64,000 bases of DNA from Helicobacter apodemus (GTDB taxonomy: Bacteria > Campylobacterota > Campylobacteria > Campylobacterales > Helicobacteraceae). Location: positions 1 through 64,000 of the forward strand of contig NZ_JRPC02000005.1 of NCBI RefSeq assembly GCF_000765745.2. Reading direction: 5' to 3'. The translations under genes were made by a program, and so were the position numbers. The notes beneath the pieces were generated by a model. It made no database searches. It saw nothing but the letters and a program-made list of their open reading frames with translations, and was not told the DNA's origin. Below, in pieces: positions 36,400-45,917 of this stretch. Position 1 is the stretch's first letter. Each line of letters starts with the position of its first letter.

Positions 36400-38244
36400 T
36401 TAAACCCCTTTACGTTGTCTTTGGAAATTTTCTTCAAATTTGATTCTTGCTTTTTGTATGGATTCTTTATGGCTTACTTCTGGCACTCCAACTTGCCACC
36501 ATACATTAGAATACTCTGACCAATCATATTTAGAAACTTTAATATGAATAAGAAAGCTCACTTTGCTCTCCCTTGCTTGCTTAAAAGCTTCCTTAAATGC
36601 CTCAATAGAATCCACAAATACACCCTCTGCCCCCATACTTTTAGCATTCATAACAAAATCTGTCATAAAGGGCTTATTAGCCATTTTACAATCTTCTATA
36701 AGGTTATTAAAAGGCTCTCCTCCTTGATTAATCTGTAAGCGATTAATAACGGCATATCCTTGATTATCACACACAATAATAATCATCTTATCCCCACTTA
36801 GCACCGAAGAGTAAATTTCAGCATTTAACATCATATAAGAACCATCCCCTACAAGCACAATCGTATCACCCTCTTTATGGGCAATAGCAGAACCATATCC
36901 TCCTGATATTTCATAGCCCATACAAGAAAAACCATATTCGTGATCAATAGAATTAAAACCGAGATTTCTCCATAATGTATTAAACTCCCCGGGTAACCCA
37001 CCCGCTGCCAAAATAATTCTATCTTTTGGAGTAGCTAAAGCATTGATTGCCCCTATTACATTTGCATAAGTGGTTATTTCTTTTTTCTCTTGAGTTTTTT
37101 CTTCAATATATTGATTATATTTATTTTTATTTTCAAAAGCTGTTTTTAAGAAAATCTCTTCAATTTTTATTAAGGCACAAAGTTCTTTAAGGTCAATTAG
37201 TGCTTCTTTAGCGTCAGCACAAATTGCAATAAAAGAATGTTTAACACAATCTGCGGCATTGGCATTAATAGAGATAATTTTAGCACTCTCTTTAAAATTA
37301 CTCCAAGAAGCGGTTGTAAAATCTTGCAACCTTGTTCCAATGGCAAGAATCAAAGTAGCACTTTTAACAAGCTCATTAGCAGAACAAGAACCCAAAACTC
37401 CAATGGGTCCAATATTATAGGATTCATTATGGGGTACTAAAGATTTCGCACTAACTGTTGTTACATAGGGTATTCCTAAAGAATGCACAAAATCCAAAAA
37501 TTCTTTTTGGGCTTCAGAATAAATCAATCCAGCCCCCGCAATAATGGCTATTTTGTTATGTTTTTGCATTTCTATCACAGCTTGTCTTAAAATCTCTTTA
37601 TCAGCTCTTTGTCTAGGAATAATATGCAATCTCTTATAAAAAAAAGCCTCAGGAAAATCATAAGCTTGTGCTTGAATATCTTGGCATAAGCCTATAAAAA
37701 CTGGACCACAAGTGGCGGGATTAAGCATAGTTTCAATAGCCATTGGCAGACTTTGCATAATCTGCTCTGCTTGGGTGATTCTATCCCAATACTTTACAAT
37801 CGGCTTAAAGCAATCATTAGCAGAAAGAGTTGGGTCATAGCTTTGTTCGATTTGTTGCAAAACAGGAGAGGGCAGGCGGCTATTAAAATAATCTCCTGCT
37901 AGAATCAATAAAGGTAGAGAATTCGTATAAGCAACCCCACAAGCGGTAATCATATTTGTAGCCCCTGGTCCAACAGAGGAAGTGGCAAACATAATCCTTT
38001 TGCGATTTTTTGCTTTGGTATATCCAATAGCTGCTAATGCCATCGATTGTTCATTTTGTCCCCTATATGTAGGAAACTCACCTTTGACATCATATAAAGC
38101 CTCCGCAAAGCAAGTAACATTCCCATGCCCAAAGATTCCAAACCCTCCATAAAAAAGCCTTTCTTCTTTGTTATTAATTTCAATGTATTGATTCATAAGA
38201 TACTTAACGATAGCCTGCCCTACTGTCAATTTAATTGTTTTCAT
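36400..38244 (-). CDS. iolD: 3D-(3,5/4)-trihydroxycyclohexane-1,2-dione hydrolase IolD
   Basis: A thiamine-diphosphate enzyme that opens the ring to 5-deoxy-D-glucuronate. TYRGQNEQSMALAAIGYTKA (near 60-80, with the ThDP Glu), SSVGPGATNMITACGVAYTN and the ThDP/Mg motif VGDGSYMMLNAEI to VCDNQGYAVINRLQ near 465-500 are diagnostic of IolD. 614 residues is full length. It is the first catabolic gene after the ABC transporter genes, 12 bases downstream of the ATPase gene. Confidence 0.95.
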   Translation of the reverse strand: MKTIKLTVGQAIVKYLMNQYIEINNKEERLFYGGFGIFGHGNVTCFAEALYDVKGEFPTYRGQNEQSMALAAIGYTKAKNRKRIMFATSSVGPGATNMITACGVAYTNSLPLLILAGDYFNSRLPSPVLQQIEQSYDPTLSANDCFKPIVKYWDRITQAEQIMQSLPMAIETMLNPATCGPVFIGLCQDIQAQAYDFPEAFFYKRLHIIPRQRADKEILRQAVIEMQKHNKIAIIAGAGLIYSEAQKEFLDFVHSLGIPYVTTVSAKSLVPHNESYNIGPIGVLGSCSANELVKSATLILAIGTRLQDFTTASWSNFKESAKIISINANAADCVKHSFIAICADAKEALIDLKELCALIKIEEIFLKTAFENKNKYNQYIEEKTQEKKEITTYANVIGAINALATPKDRIILAAGGLPGEFNTLWRNLGFNSIDHEYGFSCMGYEISGGYGSAIAHKEGDTIVLVGDGSYMMLNAEIYSSVLSGDKMIIIVCDNQGYAVINRLQINQGGEPFNNLIEDCKMANKPFMTDFVMNAKSMGAEGVFVDSIEAFKEAFKQARESKVSFLIHIKVSKYDWSEYSNVWWQVGVPEVSHKESIQKARIKFEENFQRQRKGV

Positions 38245-38256
38245 AAATTTTCTCCA

Positions 38257-39051
38257 TTATAGGTTTTTTGTCGCTTCGCCAAGTTCAGCCGTTAGATCTT
38301 GTATAGTTTTATCTCCAGCCATTTTGTTTTGCAATTCCTCCGTTGTAATTTCATCTTTTTTAAAAGTGCCTAAAGTTTTTCCACGATTAAGAATAGTAAA
38401 TCTATCCCCTACCGCATAGGCGTGAAAAACATTATGCGTAATAAAAATAACACCTAGATTCCTTTTTCTAGCTTGTAAAATATATTTTAAAACCATTGAA
38501 GATTGTGCGACCCCTAAAGCAGAAGTAGGCTCATCAAGTATTAAAACTTTTGCCCCAAAATGCACCGCTTTTGCAATAGCTAAACATTGTCTCTCCCCTC
38601 CACTTAATGTGCCAATAGGTTGAGAGGGTTCTCGCACATTTATACCTATCTCCTGCATAGCTTCAATAGTGATTTTATTCGCCTTTTTAAAATCCAAAAT
38701 GTTTAAAAAGGGAATCTTTTTTAAAATCTCATCTTCTCTACCTAAAAAGAAATTTCTTGTAAGTGACATTAGAGGAATCGTAGATAAATCTTGATAAACT
38801 GTCGCTACACCTTCATCTAAAATCTTTTGGGGAGTAGGATGAATAACATCTTTACCATTGATTTTATAAATACCTGAAGTTTTTTCATGCACACCTGCTA
38901 AAGTTTTTATAAGGGTAGATTTTCCTGCTCCATTATCCCCCAATAAACACATTACTTCACCCGGATATAAATCCATACTAATTCCATTTAAAGCAATAAT
39001 ATTCCCAAAATGTTTCGTAATATTTTCAATATGAATAATTGGCGCACTCAT
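38257..39051 (-). CDS. Sugar/inositol ABC transporter ATP-binding protein (single module)
   Basis: One nucleotide-binding domain: Walker A LLGDNGAGKSTLIKTLAG near 35-50, Q-loop VYQDLS, signature LSGGERQCLAIAKAV near 150, Walker B VLILDEPTSALG, switch His in FITHN. It is 264 residues, the FrcA-like single-module form rather than the fused RbsA type. With the permease and binding protein it makes a carbohydrate uptake-2 transporter. Inositol as substrate is inferred from the operon. Confidence 0.9.
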   Translation of the reverse strand: MSAPIIHIENITKHFGNIIALNGISMDLYPGEVMCLLGDNGAGKSTLIKTLAGVHEKTSGIYKINGKDVIHPTPQKILDEGVATVYQDLSTIPLMSLTRNFFLGREDEILKKIPFLNILDFKKANKITIEAMQEIGINVREPSQPIGTLSGGERQCLAIAKAVHFGAKVLILDEPTSALGVAQSSMVLKYILQARKRNLGVIFITHNVFHAYAVGDRFTILNRGKTLGTFKKDEITTEELQNKMAGDKTIQDLTAELGEATKNL

Positions 39052-40127
39052 TGTCTCATCACCTTTTTCCTCACAGAATTGCTAAAAATCACCGCTACTA
39101 AAAGCATACAACCTAAAAAAACCCTAAAGTAATCATTATCAATTCCTGTATAGCTAATACCAATATTGACAATACCAAAAATCAAAGCCCCCAAAGAAGC
39201 ACCAATCACTGTTCCATAACCTCCAGTAAGCAATGCTCCGCCCATAACAACAGCAATAATGGCTTCAAATTCTTTTAAAATACCCCTTTGGGCATCTGCT
39301 GAACCATAATCAAAAACTTGGCAAGTAGCAAAAATGGTTGCAGATACTGCAGTAAAGATAAAAAGGCAAATTTTAACTTTATCGGTAGAAACTCCCATAT
39401 TTTTAGAGGCTTGTTCATCTCCTCCTATAGCGTAGATCCAATTTCCATATTTGGTTAAACGCAACAAAATAACACCAAAAATTGTTAAACCAATCCACCA
39501 TATTACAACCATTTTAATACCTGTAACAACAGGAGTCCCATCATCATAAGTAGCGATAATACCACTTTGGGCAAGAAATGTAAAAAGGCTTGTAAAAGTT
39601 TCGCCACCAAAAAAGGCAGCCAAAATACTATCTGCTGTGTATTGATTAACCCCAGAAACAAGAGTTTGGTTAGTAAAAAGCCTTGATAAAGCAACAGTTA
39701 GCCCCCTTAAAATAAATAAAGTTCCCAATGTTACGATAAAAGAGGGCAATCTTGTTTTAACAACCAAATAACCATTCAAAAAACCAATAAAGATTGAAAA
39801 AATAAAGGTTAGCACAATAGCTACTGCTGGATTTATTTTAAATTCAACAACAAAAATAGCTATCATCATTCCAGCAAACCCTATCATAGAACCAACTGAT
39901 AAATCAAACTCACCAGCAATCATCAATAAACAAACGCTTACCGCTAAAATCCCAATTAAAGCAGCCTGTTCTGTCCATGACAGGACGCCCTCAAGAGAAA
40001 ACATATCCCCACTTGCCAAAAAAGAAAAAATTACAAAAATTAGAACTACACCTAAAACAGGCGGGAATTCGGGTCTTTTTAAGACTTTTAAAAAAACACT
40101 TTCTTCTTTCAGACGCTCATCTGCCAT
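39048..40127 (-). CDS. Sugar/inositol ABC transporter permease
   Basis: About eight to ten hydrophobic segments over 359 residues. The family motif region is LMIAGEFDLSVGSMIGFAGM, with RLPSFIVTLGTLFILRGLTVALSR in the middle and AVVMGGALLTGGYGTVIGASLGA near the C-terminus. These mark BPD_transp_2 permeases of the ribose/fructose/inositol group. Its end overlaps the ATPase start (ATGA). It acts in the inner membrane with the neighbouring ATPase and binding protein. Confidence 0.92.
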   Translation of the reverse strand: MADERLKEESVFLKVLKRPEFPPVLGVVLIFVIFSFLASGDMFSLEGVLSWTEQAALIGILAVSVCLLMIAGEFDLSVGSMIGFAGMMIAIFVVEFKINPAVAIVLTFIFSIFIGFLNGYLVVKTRLPSFIVTLGTLFILRGLTVALSRLFTNQTLVSGVNQYTADSILAAFFGGETFTSLFTFLAQSGIIATYDDGTPVVTGIKMVVIWWIGLTIFGVILLRLTKYGNWIYAIGGDEQASKNMGVSTDKVKICLFIFTAVSATIFATCQVFDYGSADAQRGILKEFEAIIAVVMGGALLTGGYGTVIGASLGALIFGIVNIGISYTGIDNDYFRVFLGCMLLVAVIFSNSVRKKVMRQ

Positions 40128-40150
40128 AAAAACTCCTTTTATATTGATTT

Positions 40151-41065
40151 TTATCTATATTTACCCGCATATTCTTCAACAAATTTGACATTATCTTTTG
40201 TTATAAATGCTGGTCCAGTAAGAATCTCATCTTGACTAGGCAACATTCCATAACGGACATATTTATTTAAGAAAATAACAGGCAAGTAACCCTGTAAATA
40301 AGGTTGTTGGTCAATGGTAAAAGCAATCATATCGTTTTTAATAGCATTGACAGTTTCCTTACTTAAATCAAAAGCTACAAAATAAGGTTTATTATTTAAC
40401 TTTTTATTTTTAAATAAATTAATCACAGGTTCAGTGCTTTGAGGTCCTGTTGTAAGAACTGCATCCACTTTTGTTAAAAAAGGTTCTATTCTTTTTTGAA
40501 TCTCTGTAGGATCTTGTCCCACATCAACCATATCATTTTTAATACCTAAACCATCAGCAAAACCTTGACATCTTTGCTCTTGCAAAAAGTTTGTAATATC
40601 GTGATTTGCACACACAAAGCTTTTGATGGAATCTCCTCTCTCCTCTTTAGCTTTTTGTCCTGCTAACAAACCCGCACGGTATTCATTCATCCCAATAAAC
40701 ATTAAGATTCCTAATTCTTTTGTATATTCTTGTCCAGAATTAACATTAATTACAGGGATTTTTAAATCAATAGCTCTTTTTATCTCTTTACTCAAAGAAT
40801 TTCTATCCCTAATAGTAACGACAATTCCATCGGGTCTTTTTGAAATTGCTGATTGCATTAATCTTGCTAACTCCGTTAAATCTCCTGTTGGGGAATTGCG
40901 ATAATCTGTTTTGATATTTAGTTCTTTACCCGCATCTTGAAAACCATTTTTCACAACATTCCAAAAAGGATCAGTATCCTTCCCACCACTAATAAATACA
41001 ATATTGACATCCTTTGCTAAAGCCATACTAAAAAGTATGCTAACCATTAAAAACTTTTTTAACAT
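40151..41065 (-). CDS. Periplasmic sugar/inositol-binding protein
   Basis: Sec signal peptide (MLKKFLMVSILFSMALA), then a Peripla_BP_4 fold: NIVFISGGKDTDPFWNVVKNGF, RPDGIVVTIRDRNSL, IPVINVNSGQ, MNEYRAGLLAGQKA, and IAFTIDQQPYLQGYLPVIFL. It delivers substrate to the permease. It is the first gene of the ten-gene operon and has a strong AAAGGAG site before ATG. The ligand is assigned as an inositol only because iol genes follow in the same operon. Confidence 0.9.
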   Translation of the reverse strand: MLKKFLMVSILFSMALAKDVNIVFISGGKDTDPFWNVVKNGFQDAGKELNIKTDYRNSPTGDLTELARLMQSAISKRPDGIVVTIRDRNSLSKEIKRAIDLKIPVINVNSGQEYTKELGILMFIGMNEYRAGLLAGQKAKEERGDSIKSFVCANHDITNFLQEQRCQGFADGLGIKNDMVDVGQDPTEIQKRIEPFLTKVDAVLTTGPQSTEPVINLFKNKKLNNKPYFVAFDLSKETVNAIKNDMIAFTIDQQPYLQGYLPVIFLNKYVRYGMLPSQDEILTGPAFITKDNVKFVEEYAGKYR

Positions 41066-41578
41066 TATTACACTCCTTTCACATATTTTAAAATGATAAT
41101 GTATTGTTATTATGAATTAGAATTTCATAAAAAGAAAAGTATTTTGAAAATTTGTAACAAACTTAATTTGTAGTGGTGTATTTTTGTAACATATATTTTT
41201 GATAATATTTAAGATTTCTTTTATATATATTGTCAATTTTTTAGCATTTAAGCATGGATTTAAAACACAAATACTTAAAAAGGCTGCTATAAATGCGATA
41301 TATTCTTTATTGAAATTTGCCAAATAAAAATAGTTTGACATACTTTATTTGGTATTCATTGAAATGCTTTATGTATCACCAAAAATGGATATTCCTAAAA
41401 TTAAAAATATATTCGGTAATAAAAAACACAATGAATAATTTTTATAGGAAGTTAAGTGAAGTTTTATTAAAGTTTTCTAAAATTTAAAAAATTTTGTAAG
41501 TTTATAACTGAAATTTTATTTTAAGACAATTTCAATATAGAAGCGTTTTTACAATGCTTTGATTTAAGGATATGATTT
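41066..41578. promoter_or_regulatory. Divergent control region between inositol operon and iolA-like gene
   Basis: A 513-base, very AT-rich region between divergent genes of one pathway, so it should hold both promoters. The motif TTTGTAACA occurs near 41151 and again near 41183, about 32 bases apart, and could be a pair of regulator sites. No regulator gene of the IolR or LacI type lies in or near the island. I see no convincing small gene or RNA here. Confidence 0.45.
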
Positions 41579-43078
41579 ATGGAAACTATTAAAGCGTTAA
41601 TCAATGGAAATTTTATTGAGAGCCAAACAAAGCAATTTGTTGAAGTGCTATCTCCACTCACTCAAGAATGCATAGCCAAAGTTCCTTGTATGCTAGAAGA
41701 GGAGATTAATGAAGCGGTTAAGTCCGCTAATGAGGCTTATTTACAATGGAAAAATACGCCTATTATGGCACGAACAAGAGTTATGTTAAAATACCAAGCA
41801 TTAATAAAAGACAATTTAGAAGAGCTTGCTACAATTCTTTCAATGGAACAGGGCAAGACTTTTGATGATGCTAAAGGCGATTTGACACGTGGCTATGAAG
41901 TTGTAGAATTTGCTTGTTCTGCACCCACTTTAATGATGGGAGAAACCGTTGAAAATGTCGCAAAAGAAATGAATACCTTTTCTTATAAACAACCTTTAGG
42001 CGTATGTGCAGGAATTACACCTTTTAATTTTCCGGGTATGATTCCTTTATGGATGTTTCCTTTAGCGATTGTTGCCGGTAATGCTTTTATATTAAAACCC
42101 TCTGAAATGGTCCCAAAAACTGCTATGAGATTAGCTGAATTATTTTTAGAAAGTGGAGTACCCAAAGGACTATTACAAGTTGTTCATGGGCAAAAAGAAC
42201 AAGTCGATATACTTTTAGAACATCCTCTAATAAAAGCTTACTCCTTTGTGGGATCTCCAAAAGTCGGAGCCTATATTTATTCAAAAGCTACTCATAATCT
42301 TAAAAGAGCTCAAGCTTTAGTTGGGGCGAAAAATCATATGGTAATTATGCCTGATATTAATGAAACACAAGTAATTAACGCTCTAATTGGTGCTTCAATG
42401 GGTGCAGCTGGACAAAGATGTATGGCTATATCCGTTGCCATTTTTGTTGGTGATTCTAAAAAATATATTCCACGCCTAATAGAAAAACTAAAAGCTATTA
42501 AACCTGGTGCTTGGAATGATCCTAATGCAGCTTATGGTCCGCTTATTACTAGAGCATCTCTTAAGCGTGTAAAAGACCTAATTGAAACAGGCATTAAAGA
42601 AGGAGCAAACCTAATATTAGATGGTCGAAATATTCAAGTTGAAGGTTATCCAGATGGAAACTGGCTAGGTCCTTGTGTTTTCACTCAAGTAAAAACACAT
42701 ATGGAGATTTACAAAAGAGAGATTTTTGCTCCTGTCTTATGTATCATAGAAGTCAATAATATCTATGAAGCTTTAGAAATTATTAATCAAAATGAGTTTG
42801 GTAATGGCACTTCCATCTTTACTAATTCACTCTCCTGTGCAAATTACTTTATAAAAGAAGTAACTGTAGGGCAAGTCGGGGTTAATGTGCCTATTCCTGT
42901 TCCACTGCCTTTCTTTTCATTTACAGGCTGGAAAGGTTCATTTTATGGAGATTTACACGCTTATGGAAAACAAGCGATTAATTTTTACACTGAAACAAAA
43001 ACTGTTACACAAAAGTATTTCTTGGAAGCAAACAAGGAAGGTATTGTTTTCAATTTTCAGGAAAATCACTCTAAGTAA
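41579..43078 (+). CDS. iolA: CoA-acylating (methyl)malonate-semialdehyde dehydrogenase (IolA/MmsA)
   Basis: Converts malonate semialdehyde to acetyl-CoA and CO2 with NAD+. FIESQTKQFVEVLSPLTQE, the Asn region GVCAGITPFNFPGMIPLWMFP near 140-160, AKNHMVIMPDI, and the active-site segment GAAGQRCMAISVAIFVG (Cys near 282) are specific to MMSDH and differ from ordinary ALDHs. RPLGxG-type VGVNVPIPVPLPFFSFTGWK near the end also fits. It is transcribed away from the main operon and catalyses the last step of inositol breakdown. Confidence 0.93.
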   Translation: METIKALINGNFIESQTKQFVEVLSPLTQECIAKVPCMLEEEINEAVKSANEAYLQWKNTPIMARTRVMLKYQALIKDNLEELATILSMEQGKTFDDAKGDLTRGYEVVEFACSAPTLMMGETVENVAKEMNTFSYKQPLGVCAGITPFNFPGMIPLWMFPLAIVAGNAFILKPSEMVPKTAMRLAELFLESGVPKGLLQVVHGQKEQVDILLEHPLIKAYSFVGSPKVGAYIYSKATHNLKRAQALVGAKNHMVIMPDINETQVINALIGASMGAAGQRCMAISVAIFVGDSKKYIPRLIEKLKAIKPGAWNDPNAAYGPLITRASLKRVKDLIETGIKEGANLILDGRNIQVEGYPDGNWLGPCVFTQVKTHMEIYKREIFAPVLCIIEVNNIYEALEIINQNEFGNGTSIFTNSLSCANYFIKEVTVGQVGVNVPIPVPLPFFSFTGWKGSFYGDLHAYGKQAINFYTETKTVTQKYFLEANKEGIVFNFQENHSK

Positions 43079-43124
43079 CAAATTATATTTTAAATGTATT
43101 TATTAAAGGTTTAAGGTTATTTTT

Positions 43125-44666
43125 ATGTATGCGGATTCTGCTTTAAGTTTGATTGTTCCTCTTTGTGTGATTGCACTTGTATTTATCACCAAAAGAGTAG
43201 TTTTGTCTTTATTTATTGGTATAGCTATAGCCGGTGTTATGGTAACTTATCATAACGCTACCGCAAATGGGAATTCTTTTAATATTGGTAGTCTATGGGA
43301 TGTGCTTGTTTATATTTATAAAAGCATTTCTAGTGTTTTTTATAGTTTTAATGAAACTGGTAATATTCAATGGGAAAGTTCTAATCTCTATGTATTTGGC
43401 TTCTTAATCATCCTAGGAATCATCACACAAATGATAGCCTACTCTGGAGGAATAGCCGCTTTTGTGCAATGGGCAAAAAATAAAGTCAATACCGCAAAGG
43501 GTTCAGAATTTTTAGCTTTTATTGCTGGCATTGTAATTTTCATTGATGATTATTTTAATGCTTTAACTGTCGGACAGCTTACGAAATCCTTAAATGATGC
43601 TAATCACTCTACACGTGAGAGACTTGCTTATATTATTGATTCAACCTCAGCCCCTGTATGTATTTTAATGCCTATTTCAAGCTGGGGAGCCTATATCTTA
43701 GGAATAATGGCAACATTAGGTGAAGGGCAAGATTTTTTTGTTTTGCTCTCAAGTATTTGGGGAAATTATTATGCTTGGTTTGCTCTTTTTGCAGTTTTTT
43801 TGACCATTTATTGGCAAATAAATCTCCCTGCTATGAAAAAATACAAAAATAGAGGAGTTCGTGACTTTCTCTCTACCACCCAAAAAGAAGGTAGTCATAT
43901 AGGATTATTAATTATCCCCATTTTTGCTTTAATTGGTTTTATTACACTTTTGATTTTATGGACAGGCTATAAAGAAAGTGGTAAGCTTGATTTATTGGAA
44001 ATGTTAGCAAATACTCAAACAGGATTCTCTCTCTTTTGGGGCGGACTTGCAGCTTTAGTCCTTAATCTTTTAATTTCGTGGAAATATTTAGAAAAAAGAG
44101 CCTTCTTCCCTATTTTTAAAATAGGCACTTATTCGATGATTCCGGCAAGCTTTATTTTGGTGCTTGCTTGGAGTATTGGTCCAGTTATCAAAGAAGATAT
44201 GCAAACAGGAATCTACTTAGCCAATCTTACAAAAGTTTGGCTAGAGGGCGGGGTAGGCTATTCTTCTGTAGCTATTCCTTTAGCAACTTTTATTATCTCT
44301 GCATTTATTGCATTTTGCACGGGCACAAGCTGGGGAACTTTTGCGATTATGCTACCTATTGGTTTAAATTTAGCAACCACTAATAATGTAGAATTTGCAT
44401 TTGTAATGTCTGCTGTGCTTTCTGGTGCTGTTTATGGAGACCACGCTTCACCTATTTCAGATACTACAATATTATCAGCAACAGGTGCAGGTTGTTCGGT
44501 AGAAAGCCATTTTATTACACAACTACCTTATGTAAGCACAACCGCTTTAGTAGCTTTTGTTAGCTTTGCTATAGCAAGTTATTTTAATTCCATTCTATTA
44601 GGCTATGGAGTGGGTGTTTTACTATTATTGGGAATTTTTGGATTGTATAAGAAAGCCTACGCTTAA
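43125..44666 (+). CDS. NhaC-family Na+/H+ antiporter (513 aa)
   Basis: A polytopic membrane protein with about twelve helices. Family motifs are GIVIFIDDYFNALTVG (ionisable residues mid-membrane near 140-155), SAPVCILMPISSWGAYI, FCTGTSWGTFAIMLPIG and GDHASPISDTTILS near 435-450. PF03553 members exchange Na+ for H+ or a metabolite. It follows the iolA-like gene by 46 bases on the same strand. A truncated duplicate of its first 65 codons is at 27495. Confidence 0.85.
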   Translation: MYADSALSLIVPLCVIALVFITKRVVLSLFIGIAIAGVMVTYHNATANGNSFNIGSLWDVLVYIYKSISSVFYSFNETGNIQWESSNLYVFGFLIILGIITQMIAYSGGIAAFVQWAKNKVNTAKGSEFLAFIAGIVIFIDDYFNALTVGQLTKSLNDANHSTRERLAYIIDSTSAPVCILMPISSWGAYILGIMATLGEGQDFFVLLSSIWGNYYAWFALFAVFLTIYWQINLPAMKKYKNRGVRDFLSTTQKEGSHIGLLIIPIFALIGFITLLILWTGYKESGKLDLLEMLANTQTGFSLFWGGLAALVLNLLISWKYLEKRAFFPIFKIGTYSMIPASFILVLAWSIGPVIKEDMQTGIYLANLTKVWLEGGVGYSSVAIPLATFIISAFIAFCTGTSWGTFAIMLPIGLNLATTNNVEFAFVMSAVLSGAVYGDHASPISDTTILSATGAGCSVESHFITQLPYVSTTALVAFVSFAIASYFNSILLGYGVGVLLLLGIFGLYKKAYA

Positions 44667-44678
44667 TTAAACAAGCAA

Positions 44679-44701
44679 ATTGGTTGTGCCTTTCAACCAA
44701 T
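44679..44701 (+). terminator. Hairpin after antiporter gene
   Basis: ATTGGTTG (44679-44686) and CAACCAAT (44694-44701) form an 8-base stem with a seven-base loop, 12 bases after the stop. No T-run follows, so it may be only an RNA-stabilising hairpin. Confidence 0.45.
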
Positions 44702-44710
44702 AGCGTAAAT

Positions 44711-44815
44711 TTATAATAACAAAAAATTTTTCACGCTAAAGCTATAAGGTGTATCCTCTAATGTGCTTTTAAGATTCTCTAACACAAAATCCTTGAAACT
44801 CTCGCTTGTGAGCAT
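44711..44815 (-). pseudogene. Short 3' gene remnant (34 codons)
   Basis: On the minus strand an open stretch reads MLTSESFKDFVLENLKSTL and ends VKNFLLL, with coding-like composition but no visible ribosome-binding site and broken sequence upstream. The family is not recognisable. It lies between the antiporter terminator and the disrupted nuclease gene. Confidence 0.3.
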
Positions 44816-44922
44816 TGGTAGTCCTTTAGGTATTTAGGTTTCTTTTGCAAATAAAAGTTGTTGATTGTATGTAAGCATAAAATTTTATTTTTGTTAGACC
44901 ACTAACTTGGTAATATATATTC

Positions 44923-45895
44923 TTAAGCATTTATTCCAAGTAAATTTTGATTATACCTTATTAATCTCTGCTGTAATTCTACCTTGTATTTAATGTTGTC
45001 TGTATATTTCAACAAGATTTCATCGCCTATTAAATTATCAAGCACAGCGTCCAAGTCTCTAAAATTTAATCTTATCGCCTTTTTAGCACTTTTATCAAGG
45101 CTGAAAATCTTGTGAGAATTTGCGTCAATATAAATTAAATTTTGCCAATTATCAATGGCTTTTAGTGCATCAATATCTTTTGCATAATAAAAAGGCACGA
45201 TATGGTGAAGCTCAAAGCGGACATCTTTTTGCACCTCGTGTTGCTTAAAATATTCTGCCTTAATTAAACTGCTGCGTTTGAATGTGATTTTTTCACCATT
45301 GATATTAGCTTTAAGCAATAGTCTTTGCCTTTCTGTATCGTATTCAAACAAAGACATCAAGTCAAAGCTATTAAACATACTTTGCGTTTCGTTTCTCCAA
45401 TTATGGAAGTCTCGCTTGTCTGTTTTATTGCCTTCAAAATTTGAAGGACTGCAAAATTCACTTACGACATCTTCTACAACTTTGGCTCTTGCCTTTAAAC
45501 TTCTAAATTCGTTGATAAATTCTACAATTTTATCTTTTGTTAATATGTTACCCTGATACTCCTTGCCAAGATAGGTTATAAAAAACATCATTTCACTAAC
45601 GCTTATATATTGCGGTTTAAGTGCGTTTAAAATATCTAAAACATCTTGCACCACACCATCAAAAACAAAAATCCAAAGCAATACCTAAATGTCTTTGTTC
45701 ATCAAAAATATCTCTTGAATGGATAAAATCCAAGCCTCTTTGTGTGATTTTTACATATCTATATTGATATTTTCTGTTTATATCACATAATTCTTTCTTT
45801 TTGCTAAATCTATCAATAAACCCCATTCTTTGCAAATTCACAAAAATAATCTTACGCATACCCATATCTGTAATACTTGCATTAAGACTTAACAA
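44923..45895 (-). pseudogene. HNH restriction-endonuclease-like gene, frameshifted and probably 5'-truncated
   Basis: From 45895 the frame gives a winged-helix-like segment (GMRKIIFVNLQRMGFIDRF, YQYRYVKITQRGLDFI) and stops at 45659. The continuation lies one frame over, overlapping at LDFCF/LWIFVF, and runs to 44923. The C-terminal part carries an HNH core: FELHHIVPFYYA, NWQNLIYIDANSHK. The 5' end is only 22 bases from the first CRISPR repeat and lacks a proper start context, so the N-terminus was probably lost. A restriction role is suggested by the domain layout only. Confidence 0.7.
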
Positions 45896-45917
45896 ATCCT
45901 TATTAACCTTATTATTC

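Noticed and set aside
41117-41341. A 74-codon minus-strand frame in the inositol control region
   Set aside because: Composition is that of random AT-rich DNA, there is no ribosome-binding site, and it lies across the place where promoters are needed.
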